Assembly (NCBI RefSeq): GCF_003387535.1
Contig: NZ_QUNR01000002.1
Coordinates: forward strand, 2,827-66,826
DNA length: 64,000 nt
Reading direction: 5' to 3'
From: Paraperlucidibaca baekdonensis
Lineage (GTDB): Bacteria > Pseudomonadota > Gammaproteobacteria > Pseudomonadales > Moraxellaceae
Shown: piece after piece, positions 9,023-20,710 of the stretch
Layout: each line of letters begins with the position of its first letter
How positions within the stretch are numbered: position 1 is the first letter of the stretch
Program-made: the position numbers and the translations under genes
The notes under the pieces: generated by a model
Seen by the model: the letters and a program-made list of their open reading frames with translations, nothing else
Told to the model about the DNA's origin: nothing
The model's database searches: none

Positions 9023-12000
9023 TTGAAAGATCTGCTCAGCCAACTGCGCAACCAGGGTCAGGTGGTCGAAGAATTCGATCGCATCCGTATTGCTCTGGCA
9101 TCGCCAGAAATGATTCGTTCGTGGTCCTTTGGCGAAGTAAAAAAGCCAGAGACCATTAACTATCGCACCTTTAAGCCAGAGCGTGATGGCCTGTTCTGCG
9201 CGAAAATCTTTGGCCCAATCAAAGACTATGAGTGCTTGTGCGGTAAGTACAAGCGCATGAAGTTCCGCGGCGTGATCTGCGAGAAATGCGGCGTTGAAGT
9301 CACTATGGCGAAAGTGCGTCGTGAGCGCATGGGCCACATCGAGTTGGCCTCACCAACCGCGCACATCTGGTTCTTGAAATCGCTGCCGTCGCGTATCGGC
9401 CTGCTGCTCGATATGACATTGCGTGACATCGAGCGCGTGCTGTATTTCGAAAGCTTTATTGTTATTGATCCCGGCATGACCACATTAGAAAAAGGTCAGC
9501 TGCTCAATGATGAAGAATATTACACCGCGCTTGAAGAACACGGCGATGAATTCGATGCGCGCATGGGTGCTGAAGCGATTCAGCTGCTCTTGGCCGACAT
9601 CGACTTGCCCTCGGAAATCACACGCCTGCGTGAAGAGATCCCAGCGACCAACTCTGAGACGAAGCTGAAAAAGCTCTCGAAGCGTCTGAAGTTGGTGGAG
9701 TCGTTTGATAACTCAGGCAATAAGCCCGAGTGGATGGTGCTTACTGTGCTGCCCGTGCTGCCGCCGGACCTGCGTCCGTTGGTGCCGCTCGATGGTGGCC
9801 GTTTTGCGACCTCTGACTTAAACGATCTTTATCGTCGCGTCATTAACCGTAACAACCGCCTCAAGCGCCTGCTCGATTTGAGCGCGCCTGACATCATCGT
9901 GCGTAATGAAAAACGCATGTTGCAAGAAGCGGTTGATGCCTTGCTCGACAACGGTCGTCGCGGTCGTGCCATCACCGGCACCAACAAGCGCCCGCTGAAA
10001 TCTTTGGCCGACATGATCAAAGGTAAGCAAGGTCGTTTCCGTCAAAACTTGCTCGGTAAGCGCGTTGACTACTCGGGCCGTTCGGTGATCACCGTTGGTC
10101 CTACTCTGCGTCTGCATCAATGCGGTCTGCCGAAGAAAATGGCGTTGGAGCTATTCAAGCCGTTCATTTTTGGCAAGCTACAAGCCCAAGGTTTGGCGAC
10201 AACGATTAAAGCTGCGAAGAAAATGGTTGAGCGCGAAACCCCAGAGGTTTGGGATATTCTCGCCGACGTGATTCGCGAACATCCCGTCATGCTCAACCGT
10301 GCGCCAACACTTCACCGTCTTGGCTTACAAGCGTTTGAGCCGGTGTTGATTGAAGGTAAAGCCATCCAGCTGCACCCACTCGTCTGTACGGCATTTAACG
10401 CCGACTTCGACGGTGACCAAATGGCTGTACACGTGCCGTTGACCATTGAAGCGCAGCTCGAAGCGCGCGCGCTGATGATGTCGACCAATAACATTCTGTC
10501 GCCTGCCAACGGTGAGCCGATCATTGTGCCGTCGCAAGACGTGGTGCTCGGTCTTTACTACATCACGCGTGATCGTGTGAATGGTAAAGGCGAGGGCATG
10601 ATCTTCGCTGACTACAACGAAGTCACCCGTGCATTGGCCAACAAAGCCGTGGAAATCCACGCACGCATTAAAGTGCGTGTGCTGGAAGTGACCATCGACG
10701 AAGAAGGCAATAAAATTGAGCGCAAATTCTTGGCCGACACCACGCCAGGTCGTTGCATGCTCTGGAACATCGTACCGAAAGGTCTGCCGTTTGATTTGAT
10801 CAACCAGGCCATGACCAAAAAGAATATCTCGCGTTTGCTCAACAGTTGTTATCGCGTGCTGGGCTTGAAAGACACGGTAATCTTTGCCGACCAACTGATG
10901 TACTTGGGCTTTGCACAAGCCACGTACTCGGGCGTGTCGGTGGGCATGGAAGACATGGTCATCCCTGCCGAGAAAGAAACCATCATCAACGCCGCTGAAG
11001 AAGAGGTGCGCGAAATCGAAGCCCAGTTCGGCTCCGGGTTGGTGACCAAAGGCGAGCGTTACAACAAAGTCGTCGATATCTGGTCGCGTACCAACGAGTT
11101 GGTCGCTAAGGCCATGATGGACAACCTCTCCACCGAGAGCGTGCAAGCTAAAGATGGCAGCATGGAAGAACAGAAATCGTTCAACTCCATCTACATCATG
11201 GCCGATTCTGGCGCTCGTGGCTCGGCCGCGCAGATTCGTCAGCTCGCCGGTATGCGTGGTCTGATGGCTAAGCCCGATGGCTCCATCATTGAGACACCCA
11301 TTAAGGCGAACTTCCGCGAAGGTCTGACGGTTCTTCAGTACTTCATCTCGACCCACGGCGCGCGTAAAGGTTTGGCCGATACCGCGTTGAAAACCGCGAA
11401 CTCGGGCTACCTGACTCGTCGTTTGGTTGACGTGGCGCAAGATTTGGTTGTTACCGAAATCGATTGCGGCACAGAAAATGGCGTCTTGATGACACCGCTG
11501 ATTGAAGGCGGCGATATCGTTGAGCCACTGCGCGAGCGCGTATTGGGTCGTGTCACAGCCAGCGATTTGTTAGTGCCAGGCAGCGATGAAGTGTTCGCAC
11601 CTAAAGGCACATTGCTCGATGAGCGTTGGGTCGATCGCCTAGAAGCCGTTGGTATCGACGAGGTCTATGCTCGTTCAGTGATTTCCTGCGATACCCGTTT
11701 TGGTGTCTGCTCGATGTGCTATGGCCGTGACTTGGCGCGTGGTCATCGCGTCAATATCGGCGAAGCTATCGGCGTTATGGCAGCGCAGTCTATTGGTGAG
11801 CCAGGTACTCAGCTCACCATGCGTACTTTCCACATCGGTGGTGCGGCGAGCCGTGCCTCGGCCGTGTCGAGCGTGCAAGTGCGCAACGACGGTAAAGTTC
11901 GTTTCCACAACATTAAGCTGGTGCAGCAAGCCAGTGGTAATTTGGTGGCGGTGTCACGTTCCGGTGAGATCGGTATTGCCGATTCGCGTGGCCGTGAGCG

Positions 12001-13231
12001 TGAGCGCTACAAGCTGCCCTATGGCGCGTTGATCACGGTGGCCGATGGCGAAGAAGTCAAAGGCAGCCAAACCGTTGCCACATGGGATCCGCACACTCAC
12101 CCCATCGTCACTGAGCTGGCCGGTAAGGTGAAGTTTGTCGACATGGAAGATGGCCTGACGGTGCGCTATCAGACCGATGAGCTCACCGGCCTGACCAACA
12201 TCGAGATTATGGACCCGAAAGATCGTCCAGCGGCAGGTAAAGAGCTGCGTCCAGCCATTCGTTTGGTCGATGCTAAAGGCAACATTATTAACATCGAAGG
12301 CAGTGACCAGCCGGCGCAATACTTCTTGCCATCGGAGTCGATTACGGCGCTGCAAGATGGTGCGATGGTCGGTATTGGTGACGTGATCGGTCGTATTCCA
12401 CAGGAATCATCGAAAACGCGTGACATCACTGGTGGTCTGCCACGCGTCGCGGACTTGTTTGAAGCACGTAAGCCAAAAGAGCCCGCGATCTTGGCGGAAG
12501 TCAGTGGCATCGTGAGCTTTGGTAAAGAAACCAAAGGCAAGCACCGCTTAGTTATCACGCCAGATGACAACGCTGAGGTTTACGAAGAGCTGATTCCAAA
12601 ATGGCGTCAACTCAACGTCTTCGAAGGTGAGCGTGTCTCGCGTGGTGAGGTTGTCTCCGATGGCCCGCAAAACCCACATGACATCTTGCGCTTGAAAGGC
12701 GAGACCGCGCTGGCGACCTATATCGTCAACGAAGTCCAAGATGTCTACCGTTTGCAGGGTGTGAAAATCAACGACAAGCACATTGAAGTGATTATTCGTC
12801 AAATGTTGCGCAAAGTTGAAATCACCGAGAATGGCGATAGCTCGTTTATTCAGGGTGAGCAAATGGAGCTGGCTCGCGTGCTCGACGAAAATGAAGTGCT
12901 CAATGGCATGGATAAGTTCGGCGCCAAGTTCCAGCGCGTGTTGATGGGTATTACCAAGGCATCGTTGTCAACTGAGTCGTTTATCTCGGCAGCGTCGTTC
13001 CAAGAAACCACGCGTGTGCTTACCGAAGCAGCCGTTACCGGTAAAGAAGATGACCTTCGCGGCTTGAAAGAAAACGTCGTGGTTGGACGTCTGATTCCTG
13101 CCGGTACGGGTTTTGCGTATCACGCACAACGTCGTCAGCAGCGCTTAGAGGCCAAGGTCGTTGACCAAGGACCAAGCGCCGCCGATGTAGAACAGGCCTT
13201 GTCTGAAGCACTCAATTCTGCTGAAGACTAA
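9023..13231 (+). CDS. rpoC: RNA polymerase subunit beta'
   Basis: Beta' subunit, carrying the catalytic Mg and the second jaw of RNA polymerase. The 1402 residues compare with 1407 in E. coli. The N-terminal zinc ribbon is present ([10 protein letters not shown], then CEKCGVEV). The catalytic loop is [10 protein letters not shown] second cysteine cluster includes [12 protein letters not shown]. The start is TTG (MKDLLSQL), eight bases after GGGAG, so initiation is by a weak codon. E. coli uses GTG here. A terminator-like hairpin follows and separates it from rpsL. Confidence 0.99.
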   Translation: MKDLLSQLRNQGQVVEEFDRIRIALASPEMIRSWSFGEVKKPETINYRTFKPERDGLFCAKIFGPIKDYECLCGKYKRMKFRGVICEKCGVEVTMAKVRRERMGHIELASPTAHIWFLKSLPSRIGLLLDMTLRDIERVLYFESFIVIDPGMTTLEKGQLLNDEEYYTALEEHGDEFDARMGAEAIQLLLADIDLPSEITRLREEIPATNSETKLKKLSKRLKLVESFDNSGNKPEWMVLTVLPVLPPDLRPLVPLDGGRFATSDLNDLYRRVINRNNRLKRLLDLSAPDIIVRNEKRMLQEAVDALLDNGRRGRAITGTNKRPLKSLADMIKGKQGRFRQNLLGKRVDYSGRSVITVGPTLRLHQCGLPKKMALELFKPFIFGKLQAQGLATTIKAAKKMVERETPEVWDILADVIREHPVMLNRAPTLHRLGLQAFEPVLIEGKAIQLHPLVCTAFNADFDGDQMAVHVPLTIEAQLEARALMMSTNNILSPANGEPIIVPSQDVVLGLYYITRDRVNGKGEGMIFADYNEVTRALANKAVEIHARIKVRVLEVTIDEEGNKIERKFLADTTPGRCMLWNIVPKGLPFDLINQAMTKKNISRLLNSCYRVLGLKDTVIFADQLMYLGFAQATYSGVSVGMEDMVIPAEKETIINAAEEEVREIEAQFGSGLVTKGERYNKVVDIWSRTNELVAKAMMDNLSTESVQAKDGSMEEQKSFNSIYIMADSGARGSAAQIRQLAGMRGLMAKPDGSIIETPIKANFREGLTVLQYFISTHGARKGLADTALKTANSGYLTRRLVDVAQDLVVTEIDCGTENGVLMTPLIEGGDIVEPLRERVLGRVTASDLLVPGSDEVFAPKGTLLDERWVDRLEAVGIDEVYARSVISCDTRFGVCSMCYGRDLARGHRVNIGEAIGVMAAQSIGEPGTQLTMRTFHIGGAASRASAVSSVQVRNDGKVRFHNIKLVQQASGNLVAVSRSGEIGIADSRGRERERYKLPYGALITVADGEEVKGSQTVATWDPHTHPIVTELAGKVKFVDMEDGLTVRYQTDELTGLTNIEIMDPKDRPAAGKELRPAIRLVDAKGNIINIEGSDQPAQYFLPSESITALQDGAMVGIGDVIGRIPQESSKTRDITGGLPRVADLFEARKPKEPAILAEVSGIVSFGKETKGKHRLVITPDDNAEVYEELIPKWRQLNVFEGERVSRGEVVSDGPQNPHDILRLKGETALATYIVNEVQDVYRLQGVKINDKHIEVIIRQMLRKVEITENGDSSFIQGEQMELARVLDENEVLNGMDKFGAKFQRVLMGITKASLSTESFISAASFQETTRVLTEAAVTGKEDDLRGLKENVVVGRLIPAGTGFAYHAQRRQQRLEAKVVDQGPSAADVEQALSEALNSAED

Positions 13232-13292
13232 GGTTGATGCGAGTAGGCAGGCGTCTTGACGGGCGCTTGCGCTGCTCATAGAATGCGCAACC

Positions 13293-13322
13293 CTGAAATG
13301 GAGCCAGTTGGCTCTTTTTCAG
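13293..13322 (+). terminator. Terminator-like hairpin between rpoC and rpsL
   Basis: GAGCC (13301-13305), a four-base loop, GGCTC (13310-13314) and TTTTT, enclosed by an outer CTGAAA/TTTCAG pairing. It sits only 34 bases before the rpsL start, so it probably reduces read-through from rpoBC into the str operon, or the str promoter lies just upstream. Confidence 0.6.
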
Positions 13323-13355
13323 TTGCGTAAAATTAACGGGAGAGAACAGGCCGCT

Positions 13356-13730
13356 ATGGCAACAACTAACCAATTGATCCGTAAGGGTCGCTTGGCACTG
13401 GTCGAAAAGTCCGGTGTTCCAGCATTGAAAGGCAGCCCGCAACGTCGCGGCGTCTGCACCCGCGTTTATACAACAACGCCTAAAAAGCCTAACTCGGCGC
13501 TGCGTAAAGTGTGCCGTGTGCGCTTAACGACAGGTTTCGAGGTCAGCTCTTACATCGGTGGCGAAGGCCACAACTTGCAAGAGCACAGCGTTGTATTGAT
13601 CCGTGGCGGTCGTGTTAAAGACTTGCCCGGTGTGCGTTATCACACTGTTCGTGGTTCGCTTGATTGCGCTGGCGTTAAAGGCCGCATGCAGTCGCGCTCC
13701 AAGTACGGTGCCAAGCGTCCTAAGAAGTAA
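13356..13730 (+). CDS. rpsL: 30S ribosomal protein S12
   Basis: S12 monitors codon-anticodon pairing at the decoding centre. It is 124 residues, the normal size. The start at ATG 13356 ([10 protein letters not shown]) matches the family and has GGGAGAG at 13338-13344. An upstream in-frame ATG would add 16 unrelated residues. The decoding loop [11 protein letters not shown] has Lys43 and the later loop VKDLPG has its Lys, so no streptomycin-resistance change is visible. First gene of the str operon. Confidence 0.98.
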   Translation: MATTNQLIRKGRLALVEKSGVPALKGSPQRRGVCTRVYTTTPKKPNSALRKVCRVRLTTGFEVSSYIGGEGHNLQEHSVVLIRGGRVKDLPGVRYHTVRGSLDCAGVKGRMQSRSKYGAKRPKK

Positions 13731-13808
13731 TTCTTAAGTCGCAGTAAGGCCGGGCAGAATTTCTCTCGTCCCGGAAACCCCTGAAGCTTTATAAAGGTTT
13801 ACAGAGTC

Positions 13809-14279
13809 ATGCCAAGAAGAAGAGTAGTAGCAGCACGTGAAATCCTCCCGGATCCAAAGTTCGGAAGCCAAACCCTCGCTAAGTTCATGAACCAAGTGAT
13901 GGAGTCTGGTAAGAAATCGACCGCTGAGTCGATTGTTTACGGTGCTTTGGATCGCGTTGTTGAGAAAAACAAAAGCAATCCAGTCGAGTTTTTCGAAACA
14001 GTTCTGGAAAAGCTTCGTCCAATGGTCGAGGTTAAAGCTCGCCGTGTTGGTGGTGCCACATACCAAGTGCCAATGGAAGTACGCCCCTCCCGTCGTACTG
14101 CATTGGCTATGCGTTGGTTGGTGGAATCAGCACGTAAGCGCTCAGAAAAAACCATGGCTCTGCGTTTAGCTGGTGAGTTGCTCGATGCCCACGAAGGCAA
14201 AGGCGCGGCTATCAAGAAGCGTGAAGACGTTCACCGTATGGCCGAGGCTAACAAAGCTTTCGCGCACTACCGTTTCTAA
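13809..14279 (+). CDS. rpsG: 30S ribosomal protein S7
   Basis: S7 nucleates assembly of the 30S head and lies at the E site. It is the autogenous regulator of the str operon in E. coli. The 156 residues begin [20 protein letters not shown], the family start. The 78-base gap from rpsL contains a CCGGG/CCCGG pairing that could be part of an S7 target, although I cannot confirm one. fusA starts 21 bases after the stop. Confidence 0.97.
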   Translation: MPRRRVVAAREILPDPKFGSQTLAKFMNQVMESGKKSTAESIVYGALDRVVEKNKSNPVEFFETVLEKLRPMVEVKARRVGGATYQVPMEVRPSRRTALAMRWLVESARKRSEKTMALRLAGELLDAHEGKGAAIKKREDVHRMAEANKAFAHYRF

Positions 14280-14300
14280 TCTTGGCCTGAGGAGACTCAC

Positions 14301-16433
14301 GTGGCTAGAAATACCCCGCTAAACCTATACCGAAATATCGGTATTTCGGCGCACATTGACGCCGGCAAAACAACGACCACCGAGCGTATTCTGTTTTACA
14401 CCGGTGTGAACCATAAACTCGGCGAAGTTCACGATGGCGCTGCCACCATGGACTGGATGGAACAAGAGCAAGAACGCGGTATTACCATTACCTCAGCAGC
14501 AACGACTTGCTTCTGGTCAGGTATGGCAAGCCAGTTCGAAAAGCACCAAATCAACATCATTGATACCCCAGGCCACGTTGACTTCACCATTGAAGTTGAG
14601 CGTTCTATGCGTGTGCTCGATGGTGCTTGCATGGTTTATTGCGCGGTTGGTGGTGTGCAGCCACAGTCGGAGACTGTGTGGCGCCAGGCCAACAAGTACA
14701 AAGTACCTCGTTTGGCGCTGGTCAACAAAATGGACCGTACAGGTGCCAATTTCTTCCGCGTTGTTGAGCAGATGAAAACGCGTCTGGGCGCCAGCCCGGT
14801 GCCTATGGTTGTCCCCATTGGTGCTGAAGAAAATTTCGAAGGCGTGGTTGATCTGGTTGGCATGAAAGCCATCTATTGGGATGAAGCCAGCCAAGGTATG
14901 AAATTTGACGAGCGCGATATTCCTGCTGAACTGCTTGACGAGTGCAATACCTGGCGTGAAAACCTCGTTGAGACAGCTGCCGAAGCGTCTGAAGAGCTCA
15001 TGAATGAGTACTTGGAGAATGGCGAGCTGAGCAACGAGCAGATTCACAAAGCTATTCGTATGCGTACATTGGCGGGTGAAATTCAGCCGATGTTCTGTGG
15101 TACTGCGTTTAAAAACAAGGGCGTGCAGTTGATGTTGGATGCGGTAATTCGTTACCTGCCAGCCCCCAACGATGTCGCTGACGTGGTGGGTATTCTCGAC
15201 GACAAGGCTGAAACTGAAGCCAAGCGTAAGTCGTCTGACGAAGAGCCATTCTCGGCCTTGGCTTTCAAAATCATGAACGATAAGTTCGTTGGTAACTTGA
15301 CCTTCGTGCGTGTCTATTCGGGTGTGCTGAAATCTGGTGGCGCAGCCTGGAACCCCGTGAAGTCCAAGAAAGAGCGTATCGGTCGTATCTTGCAGATGCA
15401 CGCTAACCAGCGTGAAGAAATCAGCGAAATTCGTGCCGGCGATATTGCCGCACTCGTTGGCTTAAAAGATGTCACTACGGGTGACACGCTGTGCGACGAA
15501 ACCGACATCATCACGCTTGAGCGTATGGAGTTCCCTGAGCCGGTTATTTCGGTTGCTGTGGAGCCCAAAACTAAAGCTGACCAAGAGAAAATGTCGATCG
15601 CTTTGGGTCGCTTAGCGAAAGAGGATCCATCTTTCCGCGTGCGCACAGACGAAGAATCAGCGCAAACGATTATCTCCGGTATGGGTGAGCTTCACCTTGA
15701 TATTCTGGTGGATCGTATGCGTCGTGAATTCGGCGTTGAGGCAAATATCGGTAAGCCACAGGTTGCCTATCGCGAAACGATCCGCTCTGCGGTCGACACC
15801 GAAGGCAAGTTTGTGCGTCAGTCGGGTGGTCGCGGTCAGTATGGTCACGTGCTGCTTCGTCTCAAGCCTATTTATGGCGACGAAGAAGGCGTGGACTACA
15901 AGTTCATTGAAGAAGTTGTTGGTGGTACGGTGCCAAAAGAGTATTTCGGCGCTGTCGACAAAGGTATTCAAGAGCAAATGGCTAACGGCGTGCTCGCTGG
16001 CTACCCAATCGTTGGTATTCAAGCCACGCTGTATGACGGCTCGTATCACGACGTTGACTCCAACGAAATGGCCTTCAAAATCGCAGCCAGCATGGGCTTC
16101 AAGCGTGGCTTCATGGACGCTGATCCGGTATTGCTCGAGCCCTTGATGAAAGTCGAAGTGGAAACACCTGAAGACTATATGGGTGACATCATGGGTGACT
16201 TGAGTCGTCGTCGCGGTAACTTGCAGGGCATGGAAGATTTGCCCGGCGGTGCCAAGTCGATTCGTGCAGAAGTGCCCTTGTCAGAAATGTTTGGCTACGC
16301 CACCGACATGCGTTCGATGTCACAAGGCCGTGCCACATTTACCATGGAGTTCGGCAAGTACGCAGAAACACCGAAAAACGTGGCTGATGCAATCATTACC
16401 AAGTACACCGCTAAGCGTAGCGCTGGCGAATAA
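14301..16433 (+). CDS. fusA: Elongation factor G
   Basis: EF-G, the GTPase that drives tRNA-mRNA translocation and, with RRF, ribosome recycling. It is 710 residues, in the normal range. GTPase motifs are [15 protein letters not shown] (P-loop), the switch segment [20 protein letters not shown] and [10 protein letters not shown]. Domains III-V follow and include the conserved [17 protein letters not shown]. It starts with GTG after GAGGAG at 14289-14294. The full length and motifs indicate the housekeeping type. Confidence 0.98.
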   Translation: MARNTPLNLYRNIGISAHIDAGKTTTTERILFYTGVNHKLGEVHDGAATMDWMEQEQERGITITSAATTCFWSGMASQFEKHQINIIDTPGHVDFTIEVERSMRVLDGACMVYCAVGGVQPQSETVWRQANKYKVPRLALVNKMDRTGANFFRVVEQMKTRLGASPVPMVVPIGAEENFEGVVDLVGMKAIYWDEASQGMKFDERDIPAELLDECNTWRENLVETAAEASEELMNEYLENGELSNEQIHKAIRMRTLAGEIQPMFCGTAFKNKGVQLMLDAVIRYLPAPNDVADVVGILDDKAETEAKRKSSDEEPFSALAFKIMNDKFVGNLTFVRVYSGVLKSGGAAWNPVKSKKERIGRILQMHANQREEISEIRAGDIAALVGLKDVTTGDTLCDETDIITLERMEFPEPVISVAVEPKTKADQEKMSIALGRLAKEDPSFRVRTDEESAQTIISGMGELHLDILVDRMRREFGVEANIGKPQVAYRETIRSAVDTEGKFVRQSGGRGQYGHVLLRLKPIYGDEEGVDYKFIEEVVGGTVPKEYFGAVDKGIQEQMANGVLAGYPIVGIQATLYDGSYHDVDSNEMAFKIAASMGFKRGFMDADPVLLEPLMKVEVETPEDYMGDIMGDLSRRRGNLQGMEDLPGGAKSIRAEVPLSEMFGYATDMRSMSQGRATFTMEFGKYAETPKNVADAIITKYTAKRSAGE

Positions 16434-16498
16434 GCAACCTGGGCGTCGCCTCCGCTAATTGGGTGCGGCGCTATACAGAACTTTTGAGGATATAAAAA

Positions 16499-17689
16499 AT
16501 GGCAAAGGCAAAGTTTGAACGTAACAAGCCGCACGTAAACGTCGGCACCATCGGTCACGTCGACCACGGCAAAACCACATTGACTGCTGCGATCGCAACC
16601 ACGTGCTCGAAGCTGTATGGCGGCGAAGCCAAAGGCTACGACCAAATCGACTCGACACCTGAAGAAAAGTCACGCGGCATCACCATCAACACTGCGCACG
16701 TTGAGTACGACAGCCCAATCCGTCACTACGCGCACGTCGATTGCCCCGGTCACGCTGACTATGTGAAAAACATGATCACCGGTGCGGCTCAAATGGACGG
16801 CGCTATCCTCGTGATCGCTGCCACCGACGGCCCCATGGCGCAAACCCGTGAGCACATCCTGTTGTCACGTCAGGTTGGCGTGCCATACATCGTTGTGTTC
16901 TTAAACAAATGCGATCTGGTTGACGACGAAGAGCTGTTAGAGCTCGTTGAGATGGAAGTTCGCGAACTGCTCAGCATGTACAAATTTCCAGGCGATGACA
17001 CCCCGATCATTCGCGGTTCCGCTCTGCAAGCACTGAATGGCGAAACTTCCGAGTTCGGTACGCCAGCCATTGCTCAGCTGATTGAAACACTGGATTCCTA
17101 CATTCCAGAACCCACACGCGCCATCGATAAGCCATTCTTGATGCCTATTGAAGACGTGTTCTCGATCTCCGGTCGCGGCACCGTGGTTACCGGTCGTGTT
17201 GAGCGTGGCATTGTGAAAGTCGGCGAAGAAATTGAGATCGTGGGTCTGAAAGACACCGTGAAAACGACCTGCACCGGCGTGGAGATGTTCCGCAAACTGC
17301 TCGACGAAGGTCGTGCTGGTGAGAACTGCGGCGTGTTGTTGCGCGGTACGAAGCGTGAAGACGTGCAGCGCGGTCAGGTTCTGGCCAAGCCAGGCACCAT
17401 CAAGCCACACACACAGTTCGAATCCGAAATCTATGTGTTGGGTAAAGATGAAGGCGGTCGTCACACACCATTCTTCAAAGGCTACCGTCCACAGTTCTAC
17501 TTCCGTACCACGGATGTGACTGGTGCGATTGAGCTGCCAGAAGGCGTTGAGATGGTCATGCCCGGCGACAACATCAAAGTCAATGTGACCTTGATTGCGC
17601 CAATCGCTATGGAAGAAGGCTTGCGCTTCGCCATCCGTGAAGGCGGTCGTACCGTCGGCGCCGGTGTTGTCGCCAAAATCTTCGCCTAA
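16499..17689 (+). CDS. tuf: Elongation factor Tu, second copy
   Basis: EF-Tu copy at the end of the str operon (tufA position in E. coli). Its 396 residues equal those of the copy at 3-1193 except residue 167, Asp (gac) here against Glu (gaa). By comparing translations in several frames I find only this one base change in the 1191-base gene. Identity continues three bases past the stop and then ends. TGAGGAT precedes the ATG. A terminator and the S10 promoter region follow, so it is the last gene of the str unit. Confidence 0.98.
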   Translation: MAKAKFERNKPHVNVGTIGHVDHGKTTLTAAIATTCSKLYGGEAKGYDQIDSTPEEKSRGITINTAHVEYDSPIRHYAHVDCPGHADYVKNMITGAAQMDGAILVIAATDGPMAQTREHILLSRQVGVPYIVVFLNKCDLVDDEELLELVEMEVRELLSMYKFPGDDTPIIRGSALQALNGETSEFGTPAIAQLIETLDSYIPEPTRAIDKPFLMPIEDVFSISGRGTVVTGRVERGIVKVGEEIEIVGLKDTVKTTCTGVEMFRKLLDEGRAGENCGVLLRGTKREDVQRGQVLAKPGTIKPHTQFESEIYVLGKDEGGRHTPFFKGYRPQFYFRTTDVTGAIELPEGVEMVMPGDNIKVNVTLIAPIAMEEGLRFAIREGGRTVGAGVVAKIFA

Positions 17690-17697
17690 GCATAAGA

Positions 17698-17730
17698 GCC
17701 CCAGCGCATGTCATGTGCTGGGGCCTTGTT
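17698..17730 (+). terminator. Terminator after second tuf
   Basis: An inverted repeat of 13-base arms with one G-U pair (17698-17710 with 17712-17724, in practice a smaller stem with a seven-base loop), followed by CTTGTT. It closes the str operon ahead of the S10 promoter region. Confidence 0.7.
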
Positions 17731-17781
17731 AAGCGAGTCAGTCGTTATAGCGAGTGGCAGTAGAAATAAATCAGATATCCC

Positions 17782-17810
17782 TTGCGGATATCATCTGCAG
17801 CCATTATTAT
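17782..17810 (+). promoter_or_regulatory. Candidate S10 operon promoter
   Basis: TTGCGG (17782-17787), exactly 17 bases, then TATTAT (17805-17810, five of six consensus). The -35 is only a half match. Transcription would start near 17817 and give a leader of about 115 bases before rpsJ, comparable in position to the regulated S10 leader of E. coli. Confidence 0.55.
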
Positions 17811-17881
17811 GCGCCACCCAAGATATTTGGGTGAACACCTAGGGCATCGTTCCTGGGCCGGTTTTTAGGAGTCTTCTATTA

Positions 17882-17914
17882 GTTAGCAAGCTAGTAGTGG
17901 GCTAGTTTTTTTTT
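17882..17914 (+). promoter_or_regulatory. S10 leader attenuator-like hairpin with nine T
   Basis: The segment contains TTAGC pairing (one G-U) with GCTAG, an internal CTAG repeat, and directly after it nine T (17906-17914), ending 17 bases before the rpsJ ATG. In E. coli, L4 stimulates termination at a U-run hairpin in the S10 leader. This element sits in the equivalent place but its stem is short, so the mechanism is inferred. Confidence 0.5.
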
Positions 17915-17931
17915 GCTTTGGAGTTGCTGGA

Positions 17932-18243
17932 ATGGCTAACCAGAGAATCCGCATCCGCCTGAAAGCGTTCGATCATCGCCTGATCGACCAGTCGGCGCTC
18001 GAGATTGTGGAAACCGCGAAACGTACTGGGGCGCAAGTGTGTGGCCCTATCCCGATGCCTACACGCATCGAGCGTTTCAACGTACTGTCATCGCCGCACG
18101 TCAATAAAGACGCACGCGATCAGTATGAAATTCGCACCCATAAGCGCTTGGTTGACATTGTTCAGCCTACCGACAAAACCGTCGATGCGCTGATGAAATT
18201 GGACCTCGCTGCTGGCGTAGACGTCCAAATCAGCTTGGGTTGA
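17932..18243 (+). CDS. rpsJ: 30S ribosomal protein S10 (NusE)
   Basis: S10 sits in the 30S head and, as NusE, joins NusB and NusG in antitermination. It is 103 residues, identical in length to E. coli. It begins [19 protein letters not shown] and contains [16 protein letters not shown] at 17920-17923 marks the start. First gene of the S10 operon. rplC follows after 52 bases. Confidence 0.98.
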   Translation: MANQRIRIRLKAFDHRLIDQSALEIVETAKRTGAQVCGPIPMPTRIERFNVLSSPHVNKDARDQYEIRTHKRLVDIVQPTDKTVDALMKLDLAAGVDVQISLG

Positions 18244-18295
18244 TCGTTCAGCAGAAGGTCTCCTCTGAGACAGTGTGCCAAAGAGGTCTGAATAC

Positions 18296-18934
18296 ATGGC
18301 TATTGGATTAGTCGGTCGTAAATGTGGGATGACGCGCGTTTTCACAGAAGCAGGTGTTTCGGTGCCGGTGACTGTGATCGAAGTCGATCCAAACCGCATT
18401 ACGCAAATCAAATCGCTCGAAAGCGATGGTTATCAAGCGGTGCAAGTAACAGCGGGCGAGCGTCGTGCTTCGCGCGTTACGAAAGCAATGGCTGGTCACT
18501 TCGCTAAAGCAAACGTAGCAGCTGGTCGTGGCGTGTGGGAATTCCGCGTTGCTGGCGATGAAGCTGCTGAGTTGGCAATTGGTGGTGAGTTGACTGTGGC
18601 GCTTTTCGAAGCTGGCCAAGTGGTTGACGTCACTGGTACATCGAAAGGTAAAGGTTTCCAAGGCGGTGTTAAGCGCTGGAATTTCCGTACCCAAGATGCC
18701 ACGCACGGTAACTCTGTGTCGCACCGCGTGCACGGCTCCACCGGTCAGAATCAAAGCCCAGGTAAAGTCTTTAAGGGCAAGAAAATGGCTGGCCACATGG
18801 GTGCCGAGCGCGTCACCGTTCAAGGTCTGGAAGTCGTATCGATTGATGCAGAGCGCAATGTGCTCGTCATCAAAGGTGCTGTGCCGGGCGCAACCGGTAA
18901 TGACGTTATCGTACGTCCGACCGTGAAGGCCTGA
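18296..18934 (+). CDS. rplC: 50S ribosomal protein L3
   Basis: L3 is an early assembly protein reaching toward the peptidyl transferase centre. It has 212 residues from ATG 18296 ([14 protein letters not shown]), which agrees with the family start. A GTG seven codons upstream would extend it without support. The conserved loop [16 protein letters not shown] is present, including the Gln-containing segment methylated in E. coli. rplD starts 10 bases after the stop, behind GAGGAG. Confidence 0.97.
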   Translation: MAIGLVGRKCGMTRVFTEAGVSVPVTVIEVDPNRITQIKSLESDGYQAVQVTAGERRASRVTKAMAGHFAKANVAAGRGVWEFRVAGDEAAELAIGGELTVALFEAGQVVDVTGTSKGKGFQGGVKRWNFRTQDATHGNSVSHRVHGSTGQNQSPGKVFKGKKMAGHMGAERVTVQGLEVVSIDAERNVLVIKGAVPGATGNDVIVRPTVKA

Positions 18935-18944
18935 GGAGAATAAC

Positions 18945-19547
18945 GTGAACCTCAAGACTGTATCCGGGTCCGCCGTTGAGCTCTCCGAAGTTGCATTCGG
19001 CAAAGAGTTTAACGAAGCCCTAGTGCACCAAGTGGTTGTTGCCTACATGGCTGGTGCTCGTCAGGGCACTAAAGCGCAGAAGTCACGCGCTGAAGTCAGT
19101 GGTGGCGGCAAGAAGCCATTTAAACAAAAAGGTTCGGGTCGCGCCCGTGCTGGTTCGATTCGCAGCCCCATTTGGCGTGGCGGCGGTAAGAGCTTTGCAG
19201 CACGTCCGCAAGACTGGGATCAAAAAGTAAACCGTAAGATGTATCGCGGTGCCATGCAGTGCATTTTGGCTGAGCTCGTTCGCCAAGATCGCCTGGTACT
19301 TGTTGATGACTTTACGGTTTCTGCTCCAAAGACCAAAGAGCTGATGGCTAAGCTGAACGGCCTAGGTCTAACCAACGCGCTGATCATCACTGATGCTGTT
19401 GACGAGAATTTGTATCTCGCCGCGCGCAACATTCCGCATATCGATGTCATCGATACCACGGCTGTTGATCCAGTGAGCTTGATTGGCTTCGATAAGGTGC
19501 TGATTTCAGTGCCTGCAGCCAAGAAACTTGAGGTGGAATTAGGATGA
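18945..19547 (+). CDS. rplD: 50S ribosomal protein L4
   Basis: L4 lines the exit tunnel and represses the S10 operon in E. coli. It is 200 residues, starting GTG after GAGGAG at 18933-18938. The tunnel loop with [19 protein letters not shown] is intact, so no macrolide-type deletion is seen. It overlaps rplW by four bases (ATGA), implying coupled translation. Confidence 0.97.
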   Translation: MNLKTVSGSAVELSEVAFGKEFNEALVHQVVVAYMAGARQGTKAQKSRAEVSGGGKKPFKQKGSGRARAGSIRSPIWRGGGKSFAARPQDWDQKVNRKMYRGAMQCILAELVRQDRLVLVDDFTVSAPKTKELMAKLNGLGLTNALIITDAVDENLYLAARNIPHIDVIDTTAVDPVSLIGFDKVLISVPAAKKLEVELG

Positions 19548-19849
19548 GCCAGGATCGTCTGCTGCAAGTATTGCTTGCGCCGCATGTGTCCGAGAAGGCC
19601 ACGATGGTAGCTGAAAAGCATCGTCAAGTGGTTTTCAAGGTGAGTCGCGACGCCAACAAGCTAGAAATCAAGAAGGCCGTGGAAGATCTTTTCAAGGTCA
19701 AAGTTGATTCAGTGAATACCACGCTGGTCAAGGGCAAAAGCAAACGCTTTGGTCGCTCCCTCGGCCGTCGCCAAGACTTCAAAAAGGCATATGTCGCTTT
19801 GAAGGAAGGCTTTGACATCGACTTCAATGCCATTGGCACAGTCGAATAA
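19544..19849 (+). CDS. rplW: 50S ribosomal protein L23
   Basis: L23 sits at the tunnel exit and docks trigger factor and SRP. It is 101 residues (E. coli 100). It has the N-terminal [11 protein letters not shown] segment and the trigger-factor-binding region around [13 protein letters not shown]. The start overlaps the rplD stop by four bases. Confidence 0.97.
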   Translation: MSQDRLLQVLLAPHVSEKATMVAEKHRQVVFKVSRDANKLEIKKAVEDLFKVKVDSVNTTLVKGKSKRFGRSLGRRQDFKKAYVALKEGFDIDFNAIGTVE

Positions 19850-19866
19850 GGGCCCGGAGAACTGAC

Positions 19867-20691
19867 ATGGCAATTGTAAAATGCAAACCGACCTCGCCAG
19901 GTCGCCGCTTCGTCGAGAAGGTGGTTCATTCCCACCTGCACAAAGGTCGCCCACATGCGCCACTCGTTGAATCGCAAAAGCGTTCAGGCGGTCGTAACAA
20001 TAATGGCCACATCACCATGCGTCACATTGGTGGTGGTCATAAGCAACTATATCGTGTGATCGATTTCAAACGCGTCAAAGATGGCATTCCAGCCACCGTT
20101 GAGCGTATTGAATACGATCCCAATCGCACCGCGCACATTGCGCTGCTGAAATACGCAGACGGTGACCGTCGTTACATGATCGCGCTGAAAAATCAGCAAG
20201 TTGGCGATCAAGTGATGTCTGGCGATGCGGCTCCGATCAAAGTCGGCAACGTCTTACCTCTGCGCAATATGCCGTTGGGTTCGACTATCTGCTGCATCGA
20301 GTTGAAGCCTGGTAAAGGCGCGCAATTAGTGCGTTCAGCCGGTACATCAGCGCAGTTGCTCGGCCGTGATGGTAGCTATGCGATCGTGCGTTTACGCTCA
20401 GGCGAAATGCGCAAAATTCACGTCGATTGCCGTGCGGCTTTCGGTGAAGTGTCCAACAGCGAACACAGCTTGCGTTCGTTGGGTAAGGCCGGTGCTAGCC
20501 GCTGGCGCGGTGTTCGTCCGACAGTTCGTGGTATGGCCATGAACCCGGTTGATCACCCGCATGGTGGTGGTGAAGGCCGTAACAAGGGCATGCAGCCGGT
20601 GTCGCCATGGGGCACGCCGTCCAAGGGTTATAAAACCCGTAACAACAAGCGCACTAGCGGCATGATTGTCCGCGACCGTCGCGTCAAGTAA
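19867..20691 (+). CDS. rplB: 50S ribosomal protein L2
   Basis: L2 is needed for subunit joining and peptidyl transferase activity. It is 274 residues (E. coli 273). The C-terminal signature with [13 protein letters not shown] is present, including the conserved His. CCCGGAG lies just before the ATG. rpsS follows after 19 bases with GAGGAG. Confidence 0.98.
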   Translation: MAIVKCKPTSPGRRFVEKVVHSHLHKGRPHAPLVESQKRSGGRNNNGHITMRHIGGGHKQLYRVIDFKRVKDGIPATVERIEYDPNRTAHIALLKYADGDRRYMIALKNQQVGDQVMSGDAAPIKVGNVLPLRNMPLGSTICCIELKPGKGAQLVRSAGTSAQLLGRDGSYAIVRLRSGEMRKIHVDCRAAFGEVSNSEHSLRSLGKAGASRWRGVRPTVRGMAMNPVDHPHGGGEGRNKGMQPVSPWGTPSKGYKTRNNKRTSGMIVRDRRVK

Positions 20692-20710
20692 TGGGTAGAG
20701 GAGTCTTATT

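Noticed and set aside
7967-9337. 456-codon minus-strand frame across the rpoB-rpoC junction
   Set aside because: Antisense to conserved coding sequence on both sides and rich in His/Leu as expected from reverse reading. No ribosome-binding site or domain seen.
10325-11440. 371-codon minus-strand frame inside rpoC
   Set aside because: Same reasoning: a long antisense frame produced by GC-biased third positions of rpoC.
14517-15401. 294-codon minus-strand frame inside fusA
   Set aside because: Antisense shadow. Composition and lack of motifs do not support a gene.
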